From JAJEBT01 sp965221485 (GTDB lineage Bacteria > Pseudomonadota > Alphaproteobacteria > MPNO01 > UBA830), in contig OZ244893.1 of the NCBI GenBank assembly GCA_965221485.1, positions 4,154,001 to 4,218,000 of the forward strand: a DNA stretch of 64,000 nt, written 5' to 3'. The notes below the pieces were generated by a model, which was not told the origin of the DNA, did no database searches, and was given only the letters and a program-made list of their open reading frames with translations. The position numbers and the translations under genes were made by a program. Below, piece by piece: positions 17,329 through 25,133 of this stretch (position 1 is the stretch's first letter; the number at the start of each line of letters is the position of its first letter).

Positions 17329-18360
17329 ATGATCTCGAGGAGACTGATGATCGGGCTGCTTGGCCTGACCGTCGCTGCTGCCACGCCGGCAGCAGCCAAG
17401 AATTTCTACAAGTTTGGCAGCTTTCCTCCGGGAACCACGCCCTACATTGTGAATACGGCGTTTGCCACGATTGTGAACAAGTATGTTCCGGATACGGAAA
17501 TCCAGATTTCGGCGACCGGCGCCGCAACGCAGCACATGCTCCTGGTGACCGAGGGAAAGATGGATTTTGCGATGGGAGCGGCGACCGGTATGCAGCTCAT
17601 GCGTCGCCAGATCGGGCCGTTCAAACGATTGAAGGACGGGGCCACGCGCGTCCACAGGATGCCAATGCTGTTCTCCTATCCGCTCGGGGCCTATCAGATC
17701 GTCGTTTATGCCGATTCGGGTATCACCAGGCTTGAGGACATCAAGGGCAAACGGGTCTTTCTCGGACCGCCCGGTGGCGTGGCGACCCGCAACATGCGCC
17801 TCATCGTTGAAGCCATGACGGGCTTCAAGCCGAAAGAGGACTTCAAGCAGGTTCGAATGGGCTGGGGACCTGCGGCCCAGGCATTCCAGGATCGCAAGTT
17901 TGACGTCTGGATTCCGGTCACGAATGCGCCAAGCCCGCAGATCCAGCAGATTGCACTCAACAACAAGATCCGAATTCTGGGTCTCGACGAAAAGAAATTC
18001 GATCATCCGGCCTGGAAGCGCTACATATCTCAGCCGGCGCGGCGGATGTTGTCGATTGCTCCGGATACTTACGGCGACAATCAGGTCAATACCGAACCGG
18101 TTCTGACGACGGGTGCCTGGGTGGGGGTCGTCGCGCGGCGGGACCTGCCGGAAGAGTTGATCTACCAGATGGTCAAGGCGTTCTGGACCCATATCGATGA
18201 GGCACACCAGATGGCCAAATGGGCCAAGGATACACTCAACCTCAATCTCGCAACTGCCGCCATCGCCGGCAATCTTCATCCGGGAGCAGCCAGATACTAT
18301 CGCGAGCAAGGTATAAAGGTGACCGTCGCCTATGATCCCGACTCTGATACTGGAACCTAG
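17329..18360 (+). CDS. TAXI-family TRAP solute-binding protein, module 1
   Basis: A 343-residue periplasmic binding protein. It has a signal peptide MISRRLMIGLLGLTVAA with cleavage after PAAA near residue 23, then FYKFGSFPPGTTPYIVNTAF. Middle segments VVYADSGITRLEDIKGKRVF and LGPPGGVATRNM are typical of TAXI proteins. AAGGAG at 17317 sets the start at 17329. It captures the ligand for the fused permease immediately upstream. Its counterpart at 37508 shares the ADSGI...LxDIKGKRVFxGPP block, so the two modules are paralogous. Confidence 0.92.
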   Translation: MISRRLMIGLLGLTVAAATPAAAKNFYKFGSFPPGTTPYIVNTAFATIVNKYVPDTEIQISATGAATQHMLLVTEGKMDFAMGAATGMQLMRRQIGPFKRLKDGATRVHRMPMLFSYPLGAYQIVVYADSGITRLEDIKGKRVFLGPPGGVATRNMRLIVEAMTGFKPKEDFKQVRMGWGPAAQAFQDRKFDVWIPVTNAPSPQIQQIALNNKIRILGLDEKKFDHPAWKRYISQPARRMLSIAPDTYGDNQVNTEPVLTTGAWVGVVARRDLPEELIYQMVKAFWTHIDEAHQMAKWAKDTLNLNLATAAIAGNLHPGAARYYREQGIKVTVAYDPDSDTGT

Positions 18361-18400
18361 AGCAGGAGCATATCTGCGACGCTGACAACGGGTCCGCAGC

Positions 18401-19441
18401 GTGCAGGCGGGTCTGCTCACCTTTGGCGCCATTTTCGGCATTTTCACGCTCACGGTCTATCTTCTGGCCGTGGGTCGTGATGTCCTGATCCCGTTCGTCA
18501 TTGCCGTCATCATCTGGTATCTGATCAATGCGCTGACGGGGATCTATGGAAAGTTGGCGCGAATCCCCCAGTGGGTGGCGCTGACAGGTTCGATCGTGAC
18601 CATTCTTCTGGCCGTTGCCCTGATTGTTGAACTGTTCAGCGGCAGCATCGAGGCCATCAGCCGTGAAGCCCCGGATTATCAGGCCAATATTCGCAAGCTG
18701 ATGGAGGCAGCGGCGAGTATCGGAGGGTTCGATCATGTGCCGACCATTGGTCAGGTGGTCGACACTCTCGATGTTCGCGCCTTCATCGGAAAGATCGCCG
18801 CCGCCGTGGCAAGCATTGCCGGCGATACGGGACTGGTCGTGATCTATGTCCTGTTCCTGCTCGGAGAGCAGCGCATATTTCCGCTCAAGCTCAAGGCGCT
18901 TTGTCCGGGAGAAGAGCGGAGAGAAGAAGTCCGCGGAATCCTGAACCATATCCAGGACACCACCCGGAGCTATCTCTCGGTCAAGACTTTTCTTTCGGTC
19001 GTAACCGGACTCTGTTCCTATCTGGTTCTGGTCGCGGTTGGCGTCGATTTTGCCGGCTTCTGGGCTTTCCTGATCTTTCTGCTGAACTTCATTCCGACCT
19101 TTGGCTCGCTTCTCGGCATTCTGCTCCCGGCGTTACATACGCTCCTGCAGTTTGCCGACCTTCCGCCTTTCCTGATTGTCGTGGTCGCGATTGGAGCCAT
19201 CCAGATTGTGGTCGGAAATGTCATCGAACCCCGCATGATGGCAAAGTCGCTCAACATCTCGCCGCTGGTCGTGATCATCTCTTTGGTATTCTGGGGATCC
19301 ATCTGGGGTTTGACGGGCATGTTTCTTGCGGTGCCGTTGACGGTCATTTTGATGATCGTATTGTCCGAGTTCGCACCGACCCGCCCGATCGCAATCCTGA
19401 TGAGCGGAGATGGCGATCTGTGGAACACGCCGGAACGCTGA
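18401..19441 (+). CDS. AI-2E family (PerM/TqsA-like) membrane protein
   Basis: A 346-residue multi-pass protein of the AI-2E transporter family. Recognisable parts are the N-terminal helices (LLAVGRDVLIPFVIAVIIWY), the periplasmic segment, and the conserved C-terminal FLLNFIPTFGSLLGILLPAL, GNVIEPRMMAKSLNISPLVV and FWGSIWGLTGMFLAVPLTV. Members include putative Na+/H+ antiporters and the TqsA exporter; the role here is unknown. The start is a GTG, and the gene lies 40 bp after the TAXI gene on the same strand. It ends 9 bp from the convergent symporter gene. Confidence 0.9.
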   Translation: MQAGLLTFGAIFGIFTLTVYLLAVGRDVLIPFVIAVIIWYLINALTGIYGKLARIPQWVALTGSIVTILLAVALIVELFSGSIEAISREAPDYQANIRKLMEAAASIGGFDHVPTIGQVVDTLDVRAFIGKIAAAVASIAGDTGLVVIYVLFLLGEQRIFPLKLKALCPGEERREEVRGILNHIQDTTRSYLSVKTFLSVVTGLCSYLVLVAVGVDFAGFWAFLIFLLNFIPTFGSLLGILLPALHTLLQFADLPPFLIVVVAIGAIQIVVGNVIEPRMMAKSLNISPLVVIISLVFWGSIWGLTGMFLAVPLTVILMIVLSEFAPTRPIAILMSGDGDLWNTPER

Positions 19442-19450
19442 CGGACTCAT

Positions 19451-20839
19451 TCATCCGAAATGTCCCAGCACATGAAGCCACAGGAACTGGAGCGGCATCT
19501 GGATGATCCATGCAAATCCGGCCATGATCACAAGAAACGAAAACAGTGTGCGCACCGGTACGCCCGCAAGATGGGCAGCCAGAATCCACGGCGGCAACTG
19601 GTAGGCGAATGGCGCCATGGCCCAGGCCAGGGGCTGGGTCATGAGCACGGTGCGTGGTGACCAGCCGGTAACGGCTGCGATATCGGTAACGAGAGTCGTC
19701 ATGATTGCCGGTTGGCCGGGAATGGTCGTGGCCAGACCGACCAGCCAACCGATGGCGGTGTGGAGCATGAAATTAGAAAAATCTGCGCCTTTGGTGAACA
19801 GGTTCGCTTCAGCAAGATGTGAGCCGAGGTAACTGCCGAGACCGGCGTCGGCGACCATGGCGCCCATGCCGATCACACCTGCCACGAAAAACCATGGAGC
19901 AAAGGAGATTTTCTCAACCATGGCGCGCGTCGGCAGGACTCCGACCGTCGGTAGCATGCAAAGGATTGCGGCACCGAGTGCGACCCAGGCGGGGGAGACC
20001 CCGTGGATGAAGTCGGTCATCCACAAGCCGAGGGCCGCGATCAACAGCAGGGCGAGGCGCCTCTGCGTTTGCGACGACGCTGCCGTCTGAACCAGACCGG
20101 AAGGCACGTCGAGTCGATCAGGAAACAGCAGACGGACGAGGACCGGTATTGCAAGCGCTGGCGCGAGGCCGAGGACCGGATAATTGGCGACAAAATACTC
20201 GCCATAGGTGATTTCCAGCCCGTGAATGTTTTCCGCAGCGCCGAGCCAGCCGAGATTGGGAACTGCTGCAGGCAGGAGACCGAAGCTGGGATAGATGGAT
20301 CCGGAGGCCGCAGCGAGAGGAAGGCCGATACGACCCGGACGCCCGACCGCGAAACCGAGCCGGTCGGCCATGGCGAGGGTGATCGGCAACATGATCACGA
20401 TCCGCCCTGTGTTGGACGGAATAAAAAAGGTCAGGATTGCGGAGACTGCCGTAACCCCGGCCAACAGCCCGAAATAACTGGGAGGAAAGATCCTGAGGAA
20501 CACGGTGGCGAACGTTCGGCCAAGGCCCGTTTCCTGGATGGCAGCCCCCATGACAAGGCCGCCGAACACCATCCAGATGGCGGTCGATCCGAAGCCGGAA
20601 AAAACGGTGGCAGGCGCTGTGTCTGTCAAGACCATGGCCAGCAGGAAGAAAATGATTGCAGTGAAATATTCCGGCAACGTGGCGGTGGCCCACAGGGACA
20701 CGGCCACGATGACCACGCCGGCGATGGGCATCATGTCCGGGGGCGCGTTAACGGGAGCGGGCAGGAAATAGACGACAAGTCCGGCCGCGATGCCGAGCCA
20801 GGCGAGTATGGCAGAAACCGGAAGTCGGCGGTTTGTCAT
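19451..20839 (-). CDS. DASS/SLC13-type anion:Na+ symporter
   Basis: About 462 residues with roughly twelve membrane helices. Family features include the helix-entry motif FSGFGSTAIWMVFGGLVMG and the paired SNT-containing loop in FFIPSNTGRIVIMLPITLAM, with the C-terminal counterpart VGLATTIPGQPAIMTTLVTD. These proteins import di- and tricarboxylates or sulfate with sodium. The frame is open about 86 codons upstream, but membrane-protein sequence begins at MTNRRLPVSAIL, so I start at 20839. It is divergent from the TPP-enzyme gene, with 120 bp between starts. Confidence 0.87.
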   Translation of the reverse strand: MTNRRLPVSAILAWLGIAAGLVVYFLPAPVNAPPDMMPIAGVVIVAVSLWATATLPEYFTAIIFFLLAMVLTDTAPATVFSGFGSTAIWMVFGGLVMGAAIQETGLGRTFATVFLRIFPPSYFGLLAGVTAVSAILTFFIPSNTGRIVIMLPITLAMADRLGFAVGRPGRIGLPLAAASGSIYPSFGLLPAAVPNLGWLGAAENIHGLEITYGEYFVANYPVLGLAPALAIPVLVRLLFPDRLDVPSGLVQTAASSQTQRRLALLLIAALGLWMTDFIHGVSPAWVALGAAILCMLPTVGVLPTRAMVEKISFAPWFFVAGVIGMGAMVADAGLGSYLGSHLAEANLFTKGADFSNFMLHTAIGWLVGLATTIPGQPAIMTTLVTDIAAVTGWSPRTVLMTQPLAWAMAPFAYQLPPWILAAHLAGVPVRTLFSFLVIMAGFAWIIQMPLQFLWLHVLGHFG

Positions 20840-20959
20840 GCGGCGAGACTGTGTCCTGGAGGCGCGCCTGTCAATGTGGATCCCCGGAGTCTCAGCGAAG
20901 CCGTTGTCAGTGGGGTCTTCAGGCGCTATTCCCTGATGATGTGAATGGAGGAGTCGAGC

Positions 20960-22561
20960 ATGAACAATGCGGAACTCATTGTCCGTACCCTGAAAAGTGC
21001 GGGGGTGGAGCACGGGTTCGGGATTCCGAGTGGCAACGTCTTGCCGCTGATGGATGCGATGCGTCGTCACGGATTGCCTTTTGTCCTGACAGCACATGAA
21101 GGCTCGGCAGCTTTTGCTGCCGATGTCACAGGACGCCTGACGGGCGTACCCGGCCTCGCCATTGCGACGCTCGGGCCCGGCGCAACCAATCTTGCCACCG
21201 GTGTTGGCAGCGCGTTTCTGGATCGCTCTCCAATGATTGCGATCACTTGCAATCTCGACTCACACCAGATGGGTCGGCGAATACAAATGTATATTGATCA
21301 CCAGACGCTGTTCGGCCCCATTACCAAGGCCAGTCTGATTCTGCGCGACGGCGAGGTCGCGGATCAGGTTGCGGAAGCCGTGACTCTTGCGCTTTCCGAG
21401 CCGGTTGGCCCGGTTCATCTCGACTTGCCGGAGGACGTAGCCCTCGCTCCGGCAAAGGAGCGGGTGCCTCGCATCGCTGACCCGAAAGGTGCGGCATCAC
21501 CGTCCCGGGCCAGCCTCGTCGAGGCCATGGCATTGATCCGTGCCGCATCACGGCCGATTGTGGTCATCGGTGCCAATGCCCTGCGCATGAGGAATTCCGG
21601 TCTTCTTCTCCGTTTCCTGAAGCGCCACGGGTTGCCGTTTGCAACGACGACCATGGCGAAGGGGCTGGTTGATGACGGGGCACCCATGGCCATAGGGTGC
21701 ATCGAGCGTGCGAAACGCCAGATGCAACGGCAGTTCCTGCAGGGATCTGATCTGATCGTCGGTATTGGCTACGATACTGTCGAGGTCGAATTCGAGGCGT
21801 GGATCGGACATGCCCCCTTGCTTCAGGTCGACATCGAAGAACCGGACCTTCCACCTTCGGTTGACTGCAAGCTCACGGTTGTCGGTGATCTTGATGCTGC
21901 GTTGTCAGTGTTTTGCGATTTCGAACCTGCCAAAAACAACTGGACTCCCGAAGAGCTGGACACCCACCGGTCGGAGTTTCAGAGGGCCTTGCGTCCGGTT
22001 TCGCCGGATTTTGCACCCCACCAGGTCATTGACATCGTTCGCGATGTTCTTTCGGCTGACGGAATTCTGGCGTTCGACGTCGGTGCGCACACGCACCAGA
22101 TTGCAAGCCAGTGGGATGTTCCTGGGGCGGACCGGTTCCTGATTACGAATGGCTGGTCGTCGATGGGTTTCGGTTTGCCGGCCGCCATAGCAGCCGGACT
22201 GGCACGGCCCCAACAACCCGTGGTCTGTCTGATCGGGGACGGATGTTTCCAGATGACCTGCGGAGAACTTGTAACAGCCAAGCGGCTCGGCCTGTCACTG
22301 CCGGTGGTGGTGCTTGACGACCGTTGGCTCGGACTGATCAAGGTCAAGCAGGAGCGGCGGCAGATCCCGCATTACGGCACAGCCTTGCAGGAGGAAGACT
22401 ATCGGGATCCGCCCGAACATTATTTCGGGGTGCCGGCCGTGGTTGCGCGGGATGGTACGGCCCTGCGATCTCATTTGGCGGCAGCGCTCAAGGCCGATCA
22501 TCCCACGGTCATCGAGGCGATCGTCGATCCGGGACATTATTCGGAGACGGTGTTTGACTGA
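20960..22561 (+). CDS. Thiamine-diphosphate-dependent enzyme, acetolactate synthase-like
   Basis: A 533-residue TPP enzyme. The N-terminal Pyr domain contains the cofactor-activating Glu47 in LTAHEGSAAFAA and TLGPGATNLATGVG; the C-terminal PP domain starts its cofactor motif at GDGCFQMTCGELVTAKRL. The motif normally closes with NN, here it reads VVVLDDRW. GGAGG at 20947 sets ATG 20960. This class includes acetolactate synthases, sulfopyruvate and oxalyl-CoA decarboxylases; the missing Asn pair and catabolic surroundings argue against biosynthetic IlvB, and no regulatory subunit gene is adjacent. The reaction is not assigned. Confidence 0.85.
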   Translation: MNNAELIVRTLKSAGVEHGFGIPSGNVLPLMDAMRRHGLPFVLTAHEGSAAFAADVTGRLTGVPGLAIATLGPGATNLATGVGSAFLDRSPMIAITCNLDSHQMGRRIQMYIDHQTLFGPITKASLILRDGEVADQVAEAVTLALSEPVGPVHLDLPEDVALAPAKERVPRIADPKGAASPSRASLVEAMALIRAASRPIVVIGANALRMRNSGLLLRFLKRHGLPFATTTMAKGLVDDGAPMAIGCIERAKRQMQRQFLQGSDLIVGIGYDTVEVEFEAWIGHAPLLQVDIEEPDLPPSVDCKLTVVGDLDAALSVFCDFEPAKNNWTPEELDTHRSEFQRALRPVSPDFAPHQVIDIVRDVLSADGILAFDVGAHTHQIASQWDVPGADRFLITNGWSSMGFGLPAAIAAGLARPQQPVVCLIGDGCFQMTCGELVTAKRLGLSLPVVVLDDRWLGLIKVKQERRQIPHYGTALQEEDYRDPPEHYFGVPAVVARDGTALRSHLAAALKADHPTVIEAIVDPGHYSETVFD

Positions 22562-22659
22562 CAGGTTCGGCGACAGGAAATTCCTGATAGTCGCCAGAGT
22601 TTTACATTGCGCGCTGATGGGTTAGACTGGATACCGTTGGATCAAAGGGAGAACGTAGC

Positions 22660-23172
22660 ATGGCATACACGCTTGATCAGTTTGCCGCCGATTGCCGCGC
22701 AGCACTGGACCGCCATCCCGGTGTTTCCGGTCGCGAGGAGATGCGCAAGTACACGGAAAAGGCCTGTACGGATCCGGATTTCGTGGCGGAACATCTGGGA
22801 CCGGAGAACAGGTCCGAGCGCACGTTGTTGTATGAAGACAGCAAGCACAGGTTCTGCATCTTCGCCCATGTTTTCGAGGGCGCCCGTGGCTCCAACCCCC
22901 ATGATCACGGGCCGAGCTGGGCCATTTATGGCCAGGCGGAGGGTGTGACCACGATGACCGACTGGGAGAAACTCACAGCACCTGCAGGGGGAGAGCCTGG
23001 CACGGTCCGGGAGCAGAAGGTCTATGACCTCACGCCAGGAATTGCCTATCTGTATAATGAGGGAGATCTTCATTCGCCCAGCCGCGCCGCCACGACCCGT
23101 TTGATCCGTATCGAGGGTCAGAATCTCATGGGCGTGGACCGGGACAAGTATGTGGCGGTTGAGTACGCCTGA
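22660..23172 (+). CDS. Cupin-fold protein, cysteine-dioxygenase-like
   Basis: A 170-residue protein with a cupin/double-stranded beta-helix core. The metal-binding pattern is NPHDHGPSWAIYGQAEG around residues 84-100, with a later histidine in GDLHSPSRA. This looks like the predicted metal enzymes related to cysteine dioxygenase. It lies between the TPP-enzyme gene and pobA, about 45-100 bp from each, all on the plus strand, so it may belong to an aromatic or acid catabolism operon. The substrate is unknown. Confidence 0.7.
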   Translation: MAYTLDQFAADCRAALDRHPGVSGREEMRKYTEKACTDPDFVAEHLGPENRSERTLLYEDSKHRFCIFAHVFEGARGSNPHDHGPSWAIYGQAEGVTTMTDWEKLTAPAGGEPGTVREQKVYDLTPGIAYLYNEGDLHSPSRAATTRLIRIEGQNLMGVDRDKYVAVEYA

Positions 23173-23215
23173 CCCGTAGTGACGGGCCGCACCGAATGAT
23201 GCACTGTCTCGGAGT

Positions 23216-24406
23216 ATGAGTGCCTACCCGAAGCGGACTTGCGTTGCGATCATCGGTGGCGGCCCGTCGGGTCTGCTGTTGTCGCACATCCTTGATGCGA
23301 ACAATATTGACAATGTGGTCCTTGAGCGGCGCAGCCGCTCCTACGTGCTTTCCAGGATCCGCGCCGGGGTTCTCGAAGCCGGATCGGTAAAACTTCTGCG
23401 CGATGTCGGTTTGTCGGAACGGATGGACCGCATCGGACGCCCCAAGAACGGGTCGGCTATCGTCTGGCAGGACAAGCCCGGATATTTCATTGACACGTTC
23501 CGCTGGAGCGGCAAGCAGATGATGGCCTATGGCCAGACGGCGATCACCGAGGATCTGTATGCAGCCCGCGAGCGTCACGGTGGCTGCGTCATCAATGAAG
23601 CCGCCAACGTGGCGCTCCATGACCTTGCAACCGATTCACCGCATGTGACGTATGAACGGAACGGAACGGTTCATCGCCTGGATTGCGACTATGTCGCGGG
23701 GTGCGACGGCTTTCACGGCGTATCCCGTCAATCCATCCCGCCGGAAATTCTGAGAACCTACGAGCGGGTTTATCCGTTTGGCTGGCTGGGCATAATTTCC
23801 GAAGTGCCGCCACTGGAAGATTTCACCTACTGCCGACATGAGCGCGGTTTTGCGTTGGCGGCCCAGCGCGGCCCCCGGTTAAGCCGATGTTACGTGCAGT
23901 GCCGGAGTTCCGATACGGTCGAGGACTGGTCGGATGACCGTTTCTGGGAAGAATTCACGACACGGTTTCCTGCAGAAGTGGCGGCGCAGATCGAGACGGG
24001 TCCCTCGATCGAGAAATCAATCGCGCAGCTACGAAGTTTTGTGGCTGAACCGATGCGTTATGGACGGATGTTTCTGGCCGGTGATGCGGCACATATTGTA
24101 CCGCCGACAGGAGCCAAGGGTCTGAACCTCGCGTTTTCGGATGTGTACTACCTGTCTCGTGCTCTGACTTCGCACTACCGGGAGCGGAACGACCATTATC
24201 TGGACACATATTCCGAAATGGCCCTGCGGCGTGTCTGGGGCGCCGAGAATTTTTCCTGGCGCATGACGAAACTCCTGCATGTCTTTCCCGACGAGGATGC
24301 GTTCGAGCAGAAGCTTCGCCAGAACGGTTATGACATGCTGCTTCGTTCGGAGGCCGCGCAACAACTTCTGGCTGTCGAATATATCGGGATGCCCTACGAG
24401 GACTGA
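23216..24406 (+). CDS. pobA: 4-hydroxybenzoate 3-monooxygenase
   Basis: A 396-residue FAD-dependent aromatic hydroxylase, standard length for PobA. It converts 4-hydroxybenzoate to protocatechuate using NAD(P)H and O2. Visible motifs: the FAD GxGxxG as IIGGGPSGLLLS, the substrate/FAD loop SRIRAGVLEAGSV, the DG motif CDYVAGCDGFHGVSRQSIP, and GDAAHIVPPTGAKGLNLAFSD at about residues 284-304. Protocatechuate would be the substrate of the LigAB dioxygenase encoded 27 kb away. No PobR-type regulator is adjacent. Confidence 0.93.
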   Translation: MSAYPKRTCVAIIGGGPSGLLLSHILDANNIDNVVLERRSRSYVLSRIRAGVLEAGSVKLLRDVGLSERMDRIGRPKNGSAIVWQDKPGYFIDTFRWSGKQMMAYGQTAITEDLYAARERHGGCVINEAANVALHDLATDSPHVTYERNGTVHRLDCDYVAGCDGFHGVSRQSIPPEILRTYERVYPFGWLGIISEVPPLEDFTYCRHERGFALAAQRGPRLSRCYVQCRSSDTVEDWSDDRFWEEFTTRFPAEVAAQIETGPSIEKSIAQLRSFVAEPMRYGRMFLAGDAAHIVPPTGAKGLNLAFSDVYYLSRALTSHYRERNDHYLDTYSEMALRRVWGAENFSWRMTKLLHVFPDEDAFEQKLRQNGYDMLLRSEAAQQLLAVEYIGMPYED

Positions 24407-25133
24407 ATTTGCGCGCCTCTCGCGGGATCGCGAGGTACAGAAAGGCAATCCATCATCCAACCGGGCGACAGTTGCGCGGTGCGAGTCTTGTTGACTTACG
24501 CTACAGAGCGGTGATTCTCCTTCCTGACGTCACGTTACGGATCGAGAGGGCCCGAAGTTTCAGCCTGGTCTCCCTCCAGTGATACAGCCACTCTGCAGCA
24601 GGGTCCGGAAGCGGTGGCGGGCCGACGAGATTGACATTCGATGCTACGGGTGGACGGGACCCGCACCTATCAGCACTGGTGTCAGACAGGGCGAGCATTC
24701 CCTTCAAAGAGCTCAAGGAAGCCTGCGCTGTTCCGAGCGCCTCTGTAGATCTTCGATATCCTGCTCTTTGCAGAGGCGAGCCTGGTTCGGGTTTGAACGT
24801 GGCAGCCGGGGTGCAATGATGATCTGGCGTCGATAATGCGGGGCGTCCACGTGCTGTTGTTTCCCACATTGCGGCGCAGGGCCGCGTGGTTTTTCGGATC
24901 TCCTGGCCCGACCTGTCCGCAACGGACAGAACGTCGAGGATGGCAGCAAGTGGGTTGAAACCCAAAGCGCCTGTTGGCGTCCGCTCCAGACTGAACCTTG
25001 ACGCAAGATCTTGACCGCCACATAATCCGGCCACCTCCTCGACCTGCCGTAACAGGTACAGTGGGTATGAGACACCTATGAGTTCATACGACCGGGCTTT
25101 GCATGCCCGGGAATGGTTCTGATGGAGACGATC
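24407..25133. other. Interval between pobA and the lipoprotein gene
   Basis: No gene is recognised in about 700 bp. Several overlapping minus-strand frames exist, but none shows family resemblance and they conflict with each other. A GC-rich hairpin, CCGGGC (25092-25097) and GCCCGG (25105-25110), lies just before the lipoprotein start and may sit in its leader RNA. Confidence 0.5.

Noticed and set aside
16194..17399. 401-codon minus-strand frame opposite TRAP permease 1
   Set aside because: His/Gln/Asp-rich antisense of a membrane protein, with no family features; the plus strand is an unmistakable permease.
17239..18453. 404-codon minus-strand frame opposite the TAXI protein
   Set aside because: Shadow of a well-supported gene; no motif or plausible domain.
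20960..22561. Annotation as biosynthetic acetolactate synthase IlvB
   Set aside because: No IlvN gene, atypical cofactor motif end and catabolic neighbours; kept as a general TPP enzyme.
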